Source of the DNA: CAYMUB01 sp964393545
Lineage (GTDB): Bacteria > Patescibacteriota > Microgenomatia > Daviesbacterales > UBA10151
NCBI GenBank assembly: GCA_964393545.1
Contig: CAYMUB010000070.1
Coordinates: 1 to 12,867 of the forward strand
Length of the DNA stretch: 12,867 bases
Direction: 5' to 3'
Below the pieces are notes generated by a model that was not told where the DNA came from, made no database searches, and worked only from the letters and a program-made list of their open reading frames with translations. Shown piece after piece: positions 6,197 through 12,838 of the stretch; the stretch's first letter is position 1, and every line of letters starts with the position of its first letter. The translations under genes were made by a program, and so were the position numbers.

Positions 6197-7172
6197 TTTA
6201 ATCTCCATTGGTGATGTTACCATTGATAATTTTATTAAAATTCATGATGCAGAAGTTTCCTGCAGTATAGATAAAGCCAAATGTTTACTTTGTTTAGAAT
6301 ATGGCAGCAAAATTGAGGTTGATAAGTTTACTCATTCTGTTGGAGGAAATGCTGCTCACAGCGCAATAGGTGGGGCAAGGTTAAAGTTAAAAACAGCAAT
6401 CTATGCTAATGTGGGTTCTGATCCAGCTGGTAAACAAATAATTGAGAAATTAACAGCAGAAGAAATTGATACTAAATATTTGGCAGTAAATGAAGGAATG
6501 GAATCAAATCTGTCAACAGTTTTGACTTTTAAAGGTGAAAGAACCATTCTTGCTTATCACCAGGATTGGGAATATAGTTTACCAGATTTAGACTTTGCAA
6601 AATGGGTATATTTTACCTCTTTGTCCAAATCTTTTACAGAGTCTAATTTAATAAATGAGTTAGGCTTATATTTAGAAAGAACAGGAGCAAATCTTTTATA
6701 TAACCCAGGCACTTATCAAATCCAATATGGGGTTAAAAAATACCCTAGATTACTCTCTCTAACTCAAATTTTTATAGTAAATATTGAAGAGAGTAAGAGA
6801 ATATTAGGATATGAGGATACAAAGGATATAGCTGTTAAGAAATTACTTAAAGGACTGGCTGATTTAGGTCCAAGATTTGTTGTTATCACAGATAGTAACA
6901 AAGGTTCTTATGGGTTTGATGGGGAGAATTTCTATCATTTAGGGGTTTTTCCAGCAAATTTGGTGGAAGCAACTGGGGCAGGTGATGCTTATGCTACAGG
7001 TGTTTTGGCTGGTTTGTTTTATGGGAAAGATTTAAAAGAAGCTATGAGATGGGGAGCAGCTAATTCAGCCTCTGTAGTTGAACAAATTGGTCCTCAAGGA
7101 GGATTATTAACCTACCAAAAAATGCAGGAAAAATTAAAAGCCAATTCCAAGATTATGGCTAGAGAGATTTAA
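6189..7172 (+). CDS. PfkB-family carbohydrate (ribokinase-like) kinase
   Basis: ATP-dependent sugar or nucleoside kinase of 327 aa. The N-terminal 'ISIGDVTIDNF' strand, the substrate-side motif VGGNAAHSAIGGARL (51-65) and the C-terminal anion-hole signature VEATGAGDAYATGVLAGL (259-276, catalytic Asp266) are diagnostic of PfkB/ribokinase. FIVNIEESKRILG and FVVITDSNKGSYGF match the usual core strands. Near the start is CSIDKAKCLLCLEYGSKI with cysteines at 25, 32 and 35, a feature I associate with uncharacterised CPR and archaeal members. Substrate is not readable from the sequence. ATG 6189 overlaps the glycerate kinase stop by 8 bp and has AGGAG at 6178-6182 with 6-nt spacing, so it is coupled to that gene. 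Confidence 0.88.
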   Translation: MFDLISIGDVTIDNFIKIHDAEVSCSIDKAKCLLCLEYGSKIEVDKFTHSVGGNAAHSAIGGARLKLKTAIYANVGSDPAGKQIIEKLTAEEIDTKYLAVNEGMESNLSTVLTFKGERTILAYHQDWEYSLPDLDFAKWVYFTSLSKSFTESNLINELGLYLERTGANLLYNPGTYQIQYGVKKYPRLLSLTQIFIVNIEESKRILGYEDTKDIAVKKLLKGLADLGPRFVVITDSNKGSYGFDGENFYHLGVFPANLVEATGAGDAYATGVLAGLFYGKDLKEAMRWGAANSASVVEQIGPQGGLLTYQKMQEKLKANSKIMAREI

Positions 7173-7176
7173 TTCA

Positions 7177-7185
7177 TGATATAAT
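7177..7185 (+). promoter_or_regulatory. Extended -10 promoter for the 74-aa/protease gene pair
   Basis: TGATATAAT at 7177-7185 is a TG-n-TATAAT extended -10 with a perfect hexamer at 7180-7185. The transcription start would be near 7191-7193, giving a 3-5 nt leader before ATG 7196. No convincing -35 is seen, which is normal for extended -10 promoters. Confidence 0.6.
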
Positions 7186-7195
7186 TTGAATAACT

Positions 7196-7420
7196 ATGAA
7201 GAAAGGAAAGATTGGGGATCAGTTATATCAAAAATATGGCAAACCATTAGAGAAAGATCATTGGGGAGAGTTTATTGCTATTTCTAAGGACGGAAAGACA
7301 GTCTTAGATAATGATTTGATAAAGGTGATGAAAAAATCTTTAGCAGACTTTGGGCCAGGCAGCCATGTTTTTAAGGTAGGCGAAAAGGCAGTCTTTAAAT
7401 GGCGAAAAATAAGATCGTAA
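7196..7420 (+). CDS. Small hypothetical protein (74 aa), partner of aspartic protease
   Basis: No named family is recognised with certainty. The sequence is basic and compact: a helix (GDQLYQKYGKPLEKDHWGEF) followed by IAISKDGKTVLDNDLIKVMKKSLADFGPGSHVFKVGEKAVFKWRKIRS. The pattern 'GEFIAI..DGKTVL..D...V...A...FG.G..VF..G' resembles tiny proteins often found directly upstream of retropepsin-like proteases in CPR, archaeal and cyanobacterial genomes. There is no membrane segment or cysteine. Its last 22 bases overlap the protease gene in another frame, so translation is probably coupled. An antitoxin-like or protease-substrate role can be imagined but nothing in the sequence proves it. Confidence 0.75.
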   Translation: MKKGKIGDQLYQKYGKPLEKDHWGEFIAISKDGKTVLDNDLIKVMKKSLADFGPGSHVFKVGEKAVFKWRKIRS

Positions 7421-7758
7421 CTTCATCCCGTTTTCCTTATTTACCTATTAAGGTTTCAACAGCAAAAAAAGATTTTGAATTGGAAGCGTTACTTGATACA
7501 GGCTATGATGGTGGAGTTATTGTCCCTCCTAAACTTATCACAAACGGTGAAGTATCTAAGTGGTTGGTAGATTGTAAACTTGCAGATAACTCAATTGTAG
7601 AAGTTTCAGCCTATCTAGGTTCTGTTAGATTAGGTAGTAAAAAGTTAAATGATATAACTGTGCTTATTATGGGAGATGAACCAATTATCGGACGGGAAGT
7701 GATGAAACATTTTAAAGTCACTCTAGATCATGGTAGAAAAATTATTTTGGAAGAGTGA
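7399..7758 (+). CDS. Retropepsin-like (clan AA) aspartic protease
   Basis: A 119-aa single-domain protease expected to work as a homodimer. It shows the retropepsin hallmarks: strand PYLPIKVSTAKKDFELEALLDTGYDGGVIVPP with catalytic D33-T-G35, a central flap region, and the C-terminal 'psi' motif DEPIIGREVMKHFKVTLDHGRKIIL (IIGRE at 96-100). Length fits stand-alone bacterial gag-pol-like aspartyl proteases. There is no signal peptide, so it acts in the cytosol. ATG 7399 lies inside the upstream small gene with a 22-bp overlap, and no good Shine-Dalgarno precedes it, so translational coupling is likely. Its target is unknown; the small upstream protein is the obvious candidate partner (inference). 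Confidence 0.82.
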   Translation: MAKNKIVTSSRFPYLPIKVSTAKKDFELEALLDTGYDGGVIVPPKLITNGEVSKWLVDCKLADNSIVEVSAYLGSVRLGSKKLNDITVLIMGDEPIIGREVMKHFKVTLDHGRKIILEE

Positions 7759-7782
7759 AACAGGAGAATTTAAAGCAAAATA

Positions 7783-7983
7783 TCAAAATTTTTGCCAAGG
7801 GAATTTAGAATTTGGATAATTTACCGTGTAATCTATTAACCAAGTGAAAAGTGTTAGAAGTAGGAGAAAGCTTATTACCCCTGTTAAAGCCACAATGACC
7901 TTACGCTTAGTTGGAATTTTTGGATCTGAGAAATACCCAAAAACAATCCTTGACTGATTTGGTATGTTGCTTCCAGAGATCAT
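7783..7983 (-). CDS. Small single-pass membrane protein, hypothetical
   Basis: The 66-aa frame begins at ATG 7983 and encodes a basic N-terminal segment (MISGSNIPNQSRIVFG...PTKRK), one strong hydrophobic helix (VIVALTGVISFLLLLTLFTWLI, broken around residues 29-50) and a short polar tail ending KFPWQKF. The positively charged residues before the helix predict N-in, C-out topology. On the minus strand, TATGAT (8003-7998) and TAACAT (7998-7993) lie just upstream and could act as a -10 for a short-leader transcript; readthrough from the FAD oxidoreductase gene 21 bp upstream is also possible. No family is recognised. Real coding is plausible because no other gene occupies this strip, but short length leaves doubt. 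Confidence 0.5.
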   Translation of the reverse strand: MISGSNIPNQSRIVFGYFSDPKIPTKRKVIVALTGVISFLLLLTLFTWLIDYTVNYPNSKFPWQKF

Positions 7984-8004
7984 ATAAAATCTATGTTATC
8001 ATAC

Positions 8005-9657
8005 TTAGCTTTTAATCATATGCCTCAAAGAATACTTAAAAGTGGCGTCAACCTTTTTGTTGGGGTTGAAGATATTTTTGGGATCAAAGATTTCTTTCAC
8101 TTTTTTAAATAATTGATAAACATCCCTACCATACATTTGGGGTAAATATGGGCCTCTGATTAAACCATCATTGTGTTCTGCAGACATAGAACCTTGGTAT
8201 TCAAAAACTAATTTGAAAACTTTTTCCATCAGTTCTGGAATTACAGCTCTCACATCTTCCCTAGTTAAATCCATCAAAGGAATAATATGAAAATTTCCAT
8301 CACCTATATGGCCTGCTAAGGTATACACCATTTTATCTTTGTAGGGTTCTATTAAGGCATCTAATTTAGGCAGAAATTGGGGTAAATATTCAGGTTTAAC
8401 AATAATATCATCAATAAAAGGAGAAGCTTTTTTGCCCTGAGAATATTTCATCAGTAACCCAAAACTTTTATGCCTGATTAACCAGTATTTTTCCTGATCT
8501 TTCTCCTCTTTTTTAATTTCTGCTTTCCAGCCAGAGGCTGGTCCGCCTTTGGCGGATAATTCTTTTAGAGCATTTTTGGTACTTTCAGCTTGCTTTAAAG
8601 CTTCATCTTTAGAGTCTGAGGCAAAGTTTGCCAGGAGTATTAGTTTGGGTAAGTGATTGGTTAGTTTTTCAGGTAAAAACTGAAAATAGGCTGATATTCT
8701 ATTACTGTGTTTAAAGTTTTTAGTTAAATCCCAAGCATGAGTTGTAGCTAGTTTTAAAGTTTGATCATCAAAACACTCAAAAGCTTCCGGTTTAAACTGT
8801 AAAACTGTTTCAACTACTTTATCCAGTTGGTTTAAATTAGGTAAAGAGATAACTAGTAGAATATGATTTGTTTTAGGCTTGATTAATCTAAATTCCATTT
8901 CAGTAATAATGCCTAAAGTGCCTTGTGAACCAATAATTAGTTTAGTTAAATCAAAGTTTTGTGAGTCCCAGACTTCCCATAAATCAAAACCAGTGGAATT
9001 CTTAGAAGTTATAGGTTCAGCCTTTTTTATTAATTCTTCATTCTCAGAAATTAAATCATAAATTTCTGAATATATTTTTCCCTCAAAATCCTTCTGGGCT
9101 AATTTTTTGTTCAATTGGTTCTTTGTAAGAGTCTGAAAAGTATATTCATTCCCATCGCTAAGTATTACTTTCATACTTTTTAAGTACTTATTTATAGGAC
9201 CATAGGTAAGTTCAAGTTCTCCTCCAGCATTGTTGGCAACCATTCCCCCAACAGTACAAATTTCTCTGGAGGCTGGAAAGGTGGGTAAAAGCAGGTTTTG
9301 TTTTAAAGTTTCTGCTTCAAAATCTTTATACAATATTCCAGGTTCAACCGTAGTTGATTGTTCGCTTATAGAAGTTAGCTTGTTAATATATTTTTTAAGA
9401 TCCAAAATTATAGATTCTCCAATTGCTCCGCCACTCATATCTGTGCCTGCTGATCTAGGAGTTATGGAAAGATTTTCTTGAGGATAAGTATTAATATATC
9501 GGATAATTTTTTGAATATCCTGAGAGTTTTTAGGAAAAACTACTATTTGAGGTTGAATTTGAAAAATAGAAGCATCTTTTGAATAAGCAGTTAGGGTTTG
9601 ATCATTATCTAAGATATCACCCTGGATAATTTTTTGTAAGTCATCTTTTAAGGGCAT
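8005..9657 (-). CDS. FAD-linked oxidoreductase, GlcD/D-lactate dehydrogenase-like
   Basis: Predicted flavoenzyme oxidising a 2-hydroxyacid such as D-lactate, glycolate or D-2-hydroxyglutarate. The 550-aa protein has an N-terminal PCMH-type FAD domain, with SITPRSAGTDMSGGAIG (about 64-80), VGGMVANNAGGELELTYGPI (136-155) and GTLGIITEMEFRL, and the C-terminal FAD-oxidase domain with LAGHIGDGNFHIIP (about 446-459), AEHNDGLIRGPYLPQMYG and KEIFDPKNIFNPNKKV. These are the standard blocks for family members that carry flavin alone; there is no iron-sulfur Cys cluster domain. Residues 368-377 (SAKGGPASGW) are encoded by a 30-bp GC-rich tandem hairpin and look like an insertion in a surface region. The gene diverges from the TrxB-like gene; its ATG lies 2 nt from an 18-bp palindrome. 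The true substrate is not readable. Confidence 0.88.
   Translation of the reverse strand: MPLKDDLQKIIQGDILDNDQTLTAYSKDASIFQIQPQIVVFPKNSQDIQKIIRYINTYPQENLSITPRSAGTDMSGGAIGESIILDLKKYINKLTSISEQSTTVEPGILYKDFEAETLKQNLLLPTFPASREICTVGGMVANNAGGELELTYGPINKYLKSMKVILSDGNEYTFQTLTKNQLNKKLAQKDFEGKIYSEIYDLISENEELIKKAEPITSKNSTGFDLWEVWDSQNFDLTKLIIGSQGTLGIITEMEFRLIKPKTNHILLVISLPNLNQLDKVVETVLQFKPEAFECFDDQTLKLATTHAWDLTKNFKHSNRISAYFQFLPEKLTNHLPKLILLANFASDSKDEALKQAESTKNALKELSAKGGPASGWKAEIKKEEKDQEKYWLIRHKSFGLLMKYSQGKKASPFIDDIIVKPEYLPQFLPKLDALIEPYKDKMVYTLAGHIGDGNFHIIPLMDLTREDVRAVIPELMEKVFKLVFEYQGSMSAEHNDGLIRGPYLPQMYGRDVYQLFKKVKEIFDPKNIFNPNKKVDATFKYSLRHMIKS
8527..8556. repeat. Tandem palindromic element inserted in frame in the FAD oxidoreductase gene
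   Basis: Two perfect 15-nt hairpins abut: CCAGCC-AGA-GGCTGG (8527-8541) and TCCGCC-TTT-GGCGGA (8542-8556). Each has a 6-bp stem and 3-nt loop. The block is 70% G+C (21 of 30) inside an AT-rich gene. Read on the coding strand it is exactly ten codons for SAKGGPASGW with no frame disruption. This behaviour is like that of protein-embedded palindromic elements known from Rickettsia (RPE). Whether copies occur elsewhere in the genome cannot be seen here. Confidence 0.75.
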
Positions 9658-9659
9658 AA

Positions 9660-9677
9660 ATTTATGTTAACATAAAT
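9660..9677. promoter_or_regulatory. 18-bp perfect palindrome between divergent genes; overlapping back-to-back -10 elements
   Basis: ATTTATGTTAACATAAAT is fully self-complementary. It fills nearly all of the 22-bp gap, with exactly 2 nt to ATG 9657 (minus) and 2 nt to GTG 9680 (plus). TAACAT at 9668-9673 (+) and its mirror at 9669-9664 (-) are 4/6 matches to a -10 box, each ending 7 nt before its start codon, so both transcripts would be leaderless. On the minus strand TTGTGA (9691-9686) lies 16 nt away as a possible -35. The two -10 boxes share two base pairs, so only one direction could fire at a time. An additional repressor may bind the symmetric site (inference). Confidence 0.6.
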
Positions 9678-9679
9678 AT

Positions 9680-10654
9680 GTGGACTCACAACTGCCTGAG
9701 ATTTTTGACACCATTATTATTGGAGGAGGAGCTGCTGGGATTGCTGCAGCTATTTATACTGTGAGGAAAAATTTAAAAGTGTTGATGGTGACTAAAAATA
9801 TAGGCGGGCAGGCAGCTTTATCCGGAGATGTGGAAAACTATCCTGGGTTTACCATGATTACCGGGGCAGATTTGGCTAAAAAATTTAGAGAGGAGCTGAT
9901 GACTTTTGAAAACCAAGGGCTGTGGGTTAAAGAAGGAGTTGAAGTAATAGATTTAGGGGGATCAGATCCTGATTTTTCAGTTAAAACATCAGATAGTAAC
10001 AATTCTTATCATGGCAAAACAGTGATTATAGCCTCTGGCAGAAATCCCAAGATGCTGGGTATACCAGGAGAAAAGGAACTTTTGGGAAAAGGGGTGGCTA
10101 CTTGTGCCACCTGTGATGCACCATTTTTTAAAAATAAAGATGTGGCTGTTATAGGAGGGGGCAACTCTGCTTTAGATGCAGCTTTTTCTTTAATTAAAGT
10201 GGCCAGATCTGTAACCTTGATTAATAACACTGAGGCTTTAAGAGGTGATGAAATCTTATTAAAAAATGTGACTCAATCCCCTAAAGTTAAAGTTTTAAAT
10301 AGCCACCAGGCTTTAGAAATTCTGGGTGATCAGGCAGTAGGGGGAATAAAAATAAAAGATAATCAGAGCGGACAAGAGCAAATTTTGACTGTTTCAGGAG
10401 TATTTATAGAGATTGGCTGGACACCATCAACCAGTTTTGATAAGTTAACTAATAAAAATGATAAAGGAGAGATTGAGGTGGATGAATATGGAGCCACATC
10501 AATTCCTGGAATTTATGCAGCAGGGGATGTTAATGATACCTGGGGAGAACAAATTGTGATTGCTGCAGGTGAGGGAGCTAAGACTGGTTTAAGAGTGGCT
10601 GAACATATTTCCAAAGTGCCTCATCAAATAACATCTAATATTCACGAAGGTTAA
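9680..10654 (+). CDS. trxB: Thioredoxin reductase / AhpF-like flavoprotein disulfide reductase
   Basis: Cytosolic FAD enzyme that passes electrons from a nicotinamide cofactor through a Cys pair to a thioredoxin-like partner. The 324-aa chain shows the FAD site IIIGGGAAGIAAAIYTVRK (12-30), NIGGQAALSGDVENYPGF (40-57), IIASGRNPKMLGIPGE, the redox pair C142-A-T-C145-D, the nucleotide fold VAVIGGGNSALDAA (155-168) and the terminal GIYAAGDVND motif. The region that in NADPH-type TrxB carries HRR-x-x-x-R reads LINNTEALRGDE. It therefore lacks the usual 2'-phosphate contacts and resembles AhpF, suggesting NADH or another donor. The start is GTG 9680, fixed by the divergent promoter geometry. The stop shares TTAA with the convergent transpeptidase gene. 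Peroxiredoxin or thioredoxin partners are not in the window. Confidence 0.92.
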   Translation: MDSQLPEIFDTIIIGGGAAGIAAAIYTVRKNLKVLMVTKNIGGQAALSGDVENYPGFTMITGADLAKKFREELMTFENQGLWVKEGVEVIDLGGSDPDFSVKTSDSNNSYHGKTVIIASGRNPKMLGIPGEKELLGKGVATCATCDAPFFKNKDVAVIGGGNSALDAAFSLIKVARSVTLINNTEALRGDEILLKNVTQSPKVKVLNSHQALEILGDQAVGGIKIKDNQSGQEQILTVSGVFIEIGWTPSTSFDKLTNKNDKGEIEVDEYGATSIPGIYAAGDVNDTWGEQIVIAAGEGAKTGLRVAEHISKVPHQITSNIHEG

Positions 10655-11373
10655 TGGACTAAAACTCTGGTGCCTGGATTTTCTGTTGTGGCTTTAACTG
10701 ATCCTTGGCCTGCAGGTACTACTGGTCCTGCCCATTCAAAAATTTGAGCAGCACTGGCTAAAGGTTCATTGACACAGCCATGACTCATTGGTTGACCAAA
10801 ATTATTATGCCAGTAAGCTCCATGTAAAGCATATCCTTGATAGAAAAACATATTACTAGGGACATTAGGTAAATTATAGTAAGTACCCAAAGCCTGGGAG
10901 CCGCCAATCATGCTTTGATTTCTGGTTTTATACCAAATATTAAAAGTGCCTTTAGGAGTAGGTGACCATTTACCTGAAGAAATAGGAAACTCCATTACTA
11001 ATCTGTTGCCCTCCCAGGCTCTAGTTTTTTGTTCACCTAGATTTACCTCAATCCATTTTTCTTCCCCTGCGCTATTTGTAGTTCCTAAAACAGCTTGATC
11101 AGTATTTGTATTTTCAGCCAAAGATTGAGAATAAGCATAAACTAAAGATGTTTTGGGATAATCAACCACTTGGCTGTTAAAAATAGCCATAGAAGCATTT
11201 TCATCAAAACTGCCATTTGATCTTAAAGCTTGCTCCACACTGCAGCAGGAAGCAGTATTGTCTCCTGATAGATGAAATTTATAGGCTAGGTCTCTTTTGA
11301 TTGATTGGAAATTAAAAGTTGCATAAAATATGGCAGCAACTATTAAAAAAATAGGCAGTAAACGGTGCAGCAT
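10651..11373 (-). CDS. L,D-transpeptidase (YkuD domain), membrane-anchored
   Basis: Extracytoplasmic enzyme that forms 3-3 peptidoglycan cross-links or attaches proteins to the wall. The 240-aa protein has an N-terminal anchor (about residues 4-22), a spacer containing an adjacent Cys pair (C43, C44), and a YkuD domain. That domain opens with KWIEVNLGEQKTRAWEGNRLV (split by strands at 107-126), continues through FPISSGKWSPTPKGTF and ends with the catalytic block: YALHGAYWHNNFGQPM (H184) and SHGCVN (H198, G199, C200, nucleophile Cys200). This is the classic HGx...SHGCVN signature. It faces the D,D-carboxypeptidase gene across a 94-bp divergent gap, and both act on the peptide stem. The vicinal Cys pair may interact with the envelope thiol system (inference). 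No clear Shine-Dalgarno lies close to ATG 11373. Confidence 0.9.
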   Translation of the reverse strand: MLHRLLPIFLIVAAIFYATFNFQSIKRDLAYKFHLSGDNTASCCSVEQALRSNGSFDENASMAIFNSQVVDYPKTSLVYAYSQSLAENTNTDQAVLGTTNSAGEEKWIEVNLGEQKTRAWEGNRLVMEFPISSGKWSPTPKGTFNIWYKTRNQSMIGGSQALGTYYNLPNVPSNMFFYQGYALHGAYWHNNFGQPMSHGCVNEPLASAAQIFEWAGPVVPAGQGSVKATTENPGTRVLVH

Positions 11374-11452
11374 ATAGTTTTTTAGCGCTCCGTCTTAGCA
11401 CTAATTCCATTGTGAAGTAATTTCAATATAGACGTCAAGAGGGAGTTTTGGG

Positions 11453-11461
11453 TAATATAGT
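11453..11461 (+). promoter_or_regulatory. Candidate leaderless promoter of the carboxypeptidase gene
   Basis: TATAGT at 11456-11461 (5/6 -10 match) ends 7 nt before ATG 11468; overlapping TAATAT at 11453-11458 is an alternative. Either gives a leader of 0-3 nt. A GAGGGAG sequence at 11438-11444 is too far (over 20 nt) to serve as a ribosome site for this ATG. No good -35 is visible. The remainder of the 11374-11467 gap shows only short imperfect dyads, such as TTAG-CA-CTAA at 11396-11405. Confidence 0.45.
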
Positions 11462-11467
11462 TAATTA

Positions 11468-12382
11468 ATGAAAAAGTTAGTAATCCTATCTGTTGTTTTC
11501 ATTATTTTGCTGTCTTTTTTAGTACTTAATCTGACTTCAGGCAAGAATCCAAAAGAATTGACCTCTCCTATTTTAAATAGAGAAAAGGTGTTAGGGATTA
11601 ATCAATGGCTGCCCCAACAAGTTTTGGGTAGTCAAGTTAATGCTCCTCAAGTATCTAGCAAAGCAGGGCTTTTTATAGATACAAGTAGTGGTCAAATACT
11701 TTACTTAAAAAATGCTCATGAAAGATTACCAATTGCCTCTTTGGTGAAAGTTATGACTGTTTTGATTGCTTTAGAATACAAAAAAATGGATGACCAATTT
11801 GTAGTATCTCAAAAAGCTGCTGAGATGGAGCCAGATAAGATGCTTTTGATTGCAGGAGAAAAGCTAAACTTGAAAGAGTTATTAGATGGAATATTTTTAG
11901 TTTCAGCTAATGATGCGGCAGAGGTTTTAGCAGAAAGGTCAACAGGCAGCAGAGAAGAATTTATCCGTTTAATGAATTCCAAAGCTTCACAACTGGGGAT
12001 GAAAGACACTTTTTATGTCAACCCCACAGGTTTAGATGAAGATGTTAATAACTCTTATTCTTCAGCTTATGATTTAGCTTTGCTAACAAGATATTTAATC
12101 AGGAATTACCCGGAGGTAGTAGATATTTCCAAAACAGAACATATTTTTTTACCTCAAACTGAATCTCATCAAGATTATGATATGTACTCAGGGATTAATT
12201 TGCTAACTACCTATCCTGGAGTAGTTGGATTTAAAACAGGCTACACTCCTGAGGCAGGATTAACTTTAATTACCTTAGCTAGAATTAATGGACATGAAGT
12301 AATTGGAGTATTACTTGGATCAGGTGACAGGAGAGATGAGGCAAAAGAGTTACTTGATTACAGTTTTAATAAACTTAAGTAA
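11468..12382 (+). CDS. D-alanyl-D-alanine carboxypeptidase (S11 / PBP5-like serine hydrolase)
   Basis: Exported penicillin-binding protein trimming the terminal D-Ala of peptidoglycan stem peptides. The 304-aa chain has an N-terminal signal/anchor (about residues 3-22), a spacer to about residue 64, and the S11 catalytic domain. All three active-site motifs are visible: S91-L-V-K94 (SxxK), S146-A-N148 (SxN) and K256-T-G258. The sequences DTSSGQILYLKNAHERLPIAS and NPTGLDEDVNNSYSSAYDLALL (the latter interrupted near 195) are typical of the family. The usual C-terminal beta domain of PBP5 is absent, so the protein is a short version held by its N-terminus. It would generate tetrapeptide stems, which are the substrate of the L,D-transpeptidase encoded across the divergent gap. 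Its last 8 bp overlap the convergent 150-aa gene. Confidence 0.92.
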   Translation: MKKLVILSVVFIILLSFLVLNLTSGKNPKELTSPILNREKVLGINQWLPQQVLGSQVNAPQVSSKAGLFIDTSSGQILYLKNAHERLPIASLVKVMTVLIALEYKKMDDQFVVSQKAAEMEPDKMLLIAGEKLNLKELLDGIFLVSANDAAEVLAERSTGSREEFIRLMNSKASQLGMKDTFYVNPTGLDEDVNNSYSSAYDLALLTRYLIRNYPEVVDISKTEHIFLPQTESHQDYDMYSGINLLTTYPGVVGFKTGYTPEAGLTLITLARINGHEVIGVLLGSGDRRDEAKELLDYSFNKLK

Positions 12383-12827
12383 GAAAGGGTCTTGGGTGGA
12401 TTTTCTCTTGAAATTGCTGCAGTACCAAAATGGCAGTTCCCAATCTTTCCATCTTTTCTCTCCTGCCAGCTTGGGAAAGGTGAATATATCCTTCTCTTGT
12501 AGTTGTTAGTATAGCTTCTGCTCCCGCATGTAAGGCTGTTCTTAATGGTTGTTCTTCCGCAAGTCCTAATGTTTCTAGTATAGGATGATTGGTAGCAGTA
12601 AGCAGAAGAAGTTTCCTAAAGTTTCGGGGTTCTAATAAATCTGTTCTGACTTGGTTTGGTGTTCTAGTTTGGAGACGTTTTTCCAAGCCAAACCTGATAT
12701 TTTCCGGGTCACCTTCAACTACAAAACCCCTATCTCTTTTCTTGATACGTCCAGAAACACTATCTGTAGGAAGAATTGTTATTGTTTTAGCAACATCAGC
12801 AGGAGAAGACACAGATTCAACTGACAT
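12375..12827 (-). CDS. Hypothetical 150-aa protein, unrecognised
   Basis: No family is recognised. The protein starts MSVESVSSPADVAKTITILPTD and is soluble-looking and charged: many Arg/Lys (KKRDR, GLEKRLQTRTPNQVR, EPRNFRKLLLL) alternate with helices such as QPLRTALHAGAEAILTTT and a C-terminal amphipathic helix (RREKMERLGTAILVLQQF). It has no Cys and no membrane segment. It is supported as real by a well-placed promoter (TTGACT-17-TAGTAT), by a frame that remains open over 453 bp on this strand, and by the absence of a competing gene. Its ribosome site is not obvious; the predicted leader is only a few nucleotides. It is richer in Arg and in CpG than its neighbours, and may be an acquired or lineage-specific gene. 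Confidence 0.65.
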   Translation of the reverse strand: MSVESVSSPADVAKTITILPTDSVSGRIKKRDRGFVVEGDPENIRFGLEKRLQTRTPNQVRTDLLEPRNFRKLLLLTATNHPILETLGLAEEQPLRTALHAGAEAILTTTREGYIHLSQAGRREKMERLGTAILVLQQFQEKIHPRPFLT

Positions 12828-12838
12828 TATAGTGGCTT

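Noticed and set aside
7775..7795. AT-rich hairpin GCAAAA...TTTTGC as a terminator between convergent genes
   Set aside because: The 6-bp stem has a single G-C/C-G pair at each end region and a 9-nt loop with no clear U-run; too weak to call.
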